This document shows, piece after piece, positions 5,374-5,487 of a stretch of 5,487 nt of DNA. Origin of the DNA: Bacillota bacterium (GTDB lineage Bacteria > Bacillota > Clostridia > Acetivibrionales > DSM-2933); assembly GCA_023441845.1 (NCBI GenBank), contig JAEZNF010000386.1:1-5487 (forward strand), given 5' to 3'. Under the pieces are notes generated by a model. That model was not told the DNA's origin. It was given only the letters and a program-made list of their open reading frames with translations, and searched no databases. A program made the position numbers and the translations under genes. Within the stretch, counting starts at the first letter, position 1. The number at the start of each line of letters is the position of its first letter.

Positions 5374-5487
5374 GCTGGATAAAAAGCTTTCGATACTCCC
5401 CATACCCTTCCTTTTCCAGATCTTTAACCGGAATGAACCGAAGGGATGCAGAGTTTATACAATAGCGTAAGCCCGCCGGTTCAGGGC
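5360..5487 (-). CDS. msrB: Peptide-methionine (R)-S-oxide reductase, C-terminal part
   Basis: This is the last 41 residues of a methionine sulfoxide reductase B domain, which reduces the R form of oxidised methionine in proteins, probably in the cytoplasm. The gene enters from the right edge and reads leftward. The visible sequence starts [30 protein letters not shown] is the MsrB active-site block, and its Cys is the catalytic (sulfenic-acid-forming) residue. [14 protein letters not shown] is the usual end of clostridial MsrB. The stop codon is at 5362-5360. The start, the N-terminal zinc-binding part and any MsrA fusion lie outside the window, so a bifunctional MsrAB cannot be excluded. It shows no functional link to the neighbouring small-RNA locus, from which it is separated by a hairpin. 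Confidence 0.9.
   Translation of the reverse strand, partial: PEPAGLRYCINSASLRFIPVKDLEKEGYGEYRKLFIQQGIN

Overview
The window is AT-rich DNA that fits a low-GC, plant-fibre-degrading clostridium. The evidence is a GH10 xylanase fragment of clostridial type, a multi-pass protein O-mannosyltransferase, strong AGGAGG ribosome sites and sigma-A-like promoters. The species cannot be fixed from this window; Clostridium cluster III (relatives of C. thermocellum) is a reasonable guess.

Layout: 1-114 has no recognisable gene. 115-690 (+) is the C-terminal half of a GH10 endo-xylanase. It keeps the nucleophile Glu but has lost the N-terminal half with the acid/base Glu, so it is a decayed fragment; it ends at a strong terminator (759-801). 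A promoter at 954-982 drives a GT39-type mannosyltransferase (1065-2927, +), whose real start is well inside the longest open frame. A bidirectional terminator and a second minus-strand terminator separate it from a convergent DD35E integrase-core transposase (3185-4273, -). The IS ends are uncertain.

4352-4740 has no convincing gene but resembles a fossil attachment site: a tRNA 3'-end-like T-arm and acceptor ending in CCA, flanked by paired TTGCAACAA repeats, then a terminator.

4765-5065 is the most interesting part. A roughly 210-nt transcription unit encodes a 40-residue peptide with one hydrophobic helix, and its Shine-Dalgarno lies in a hairpin. A convergent promoter on the other strand would make a roughly 65-75 nt RNA running back into the shared terminator hairpin. 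A perfect 14-bp direct repeat lies over the peptide's start codon and again in the convergent RNA, so that RNA can pair with the start site. This is the layout of the par/Fst type I toxin-antitoxin locus of enterococcal plasmid pAD1, but with an unrelated-looking peptide. I infer a new Fst-like (convergent, repeat-paired) type I toxin-antitoxin module.

5066-5359 holds several inverted repeats, one a likely terminator for the minus-strand msrB gene (5360-5487, partial), which runs off the right edge.
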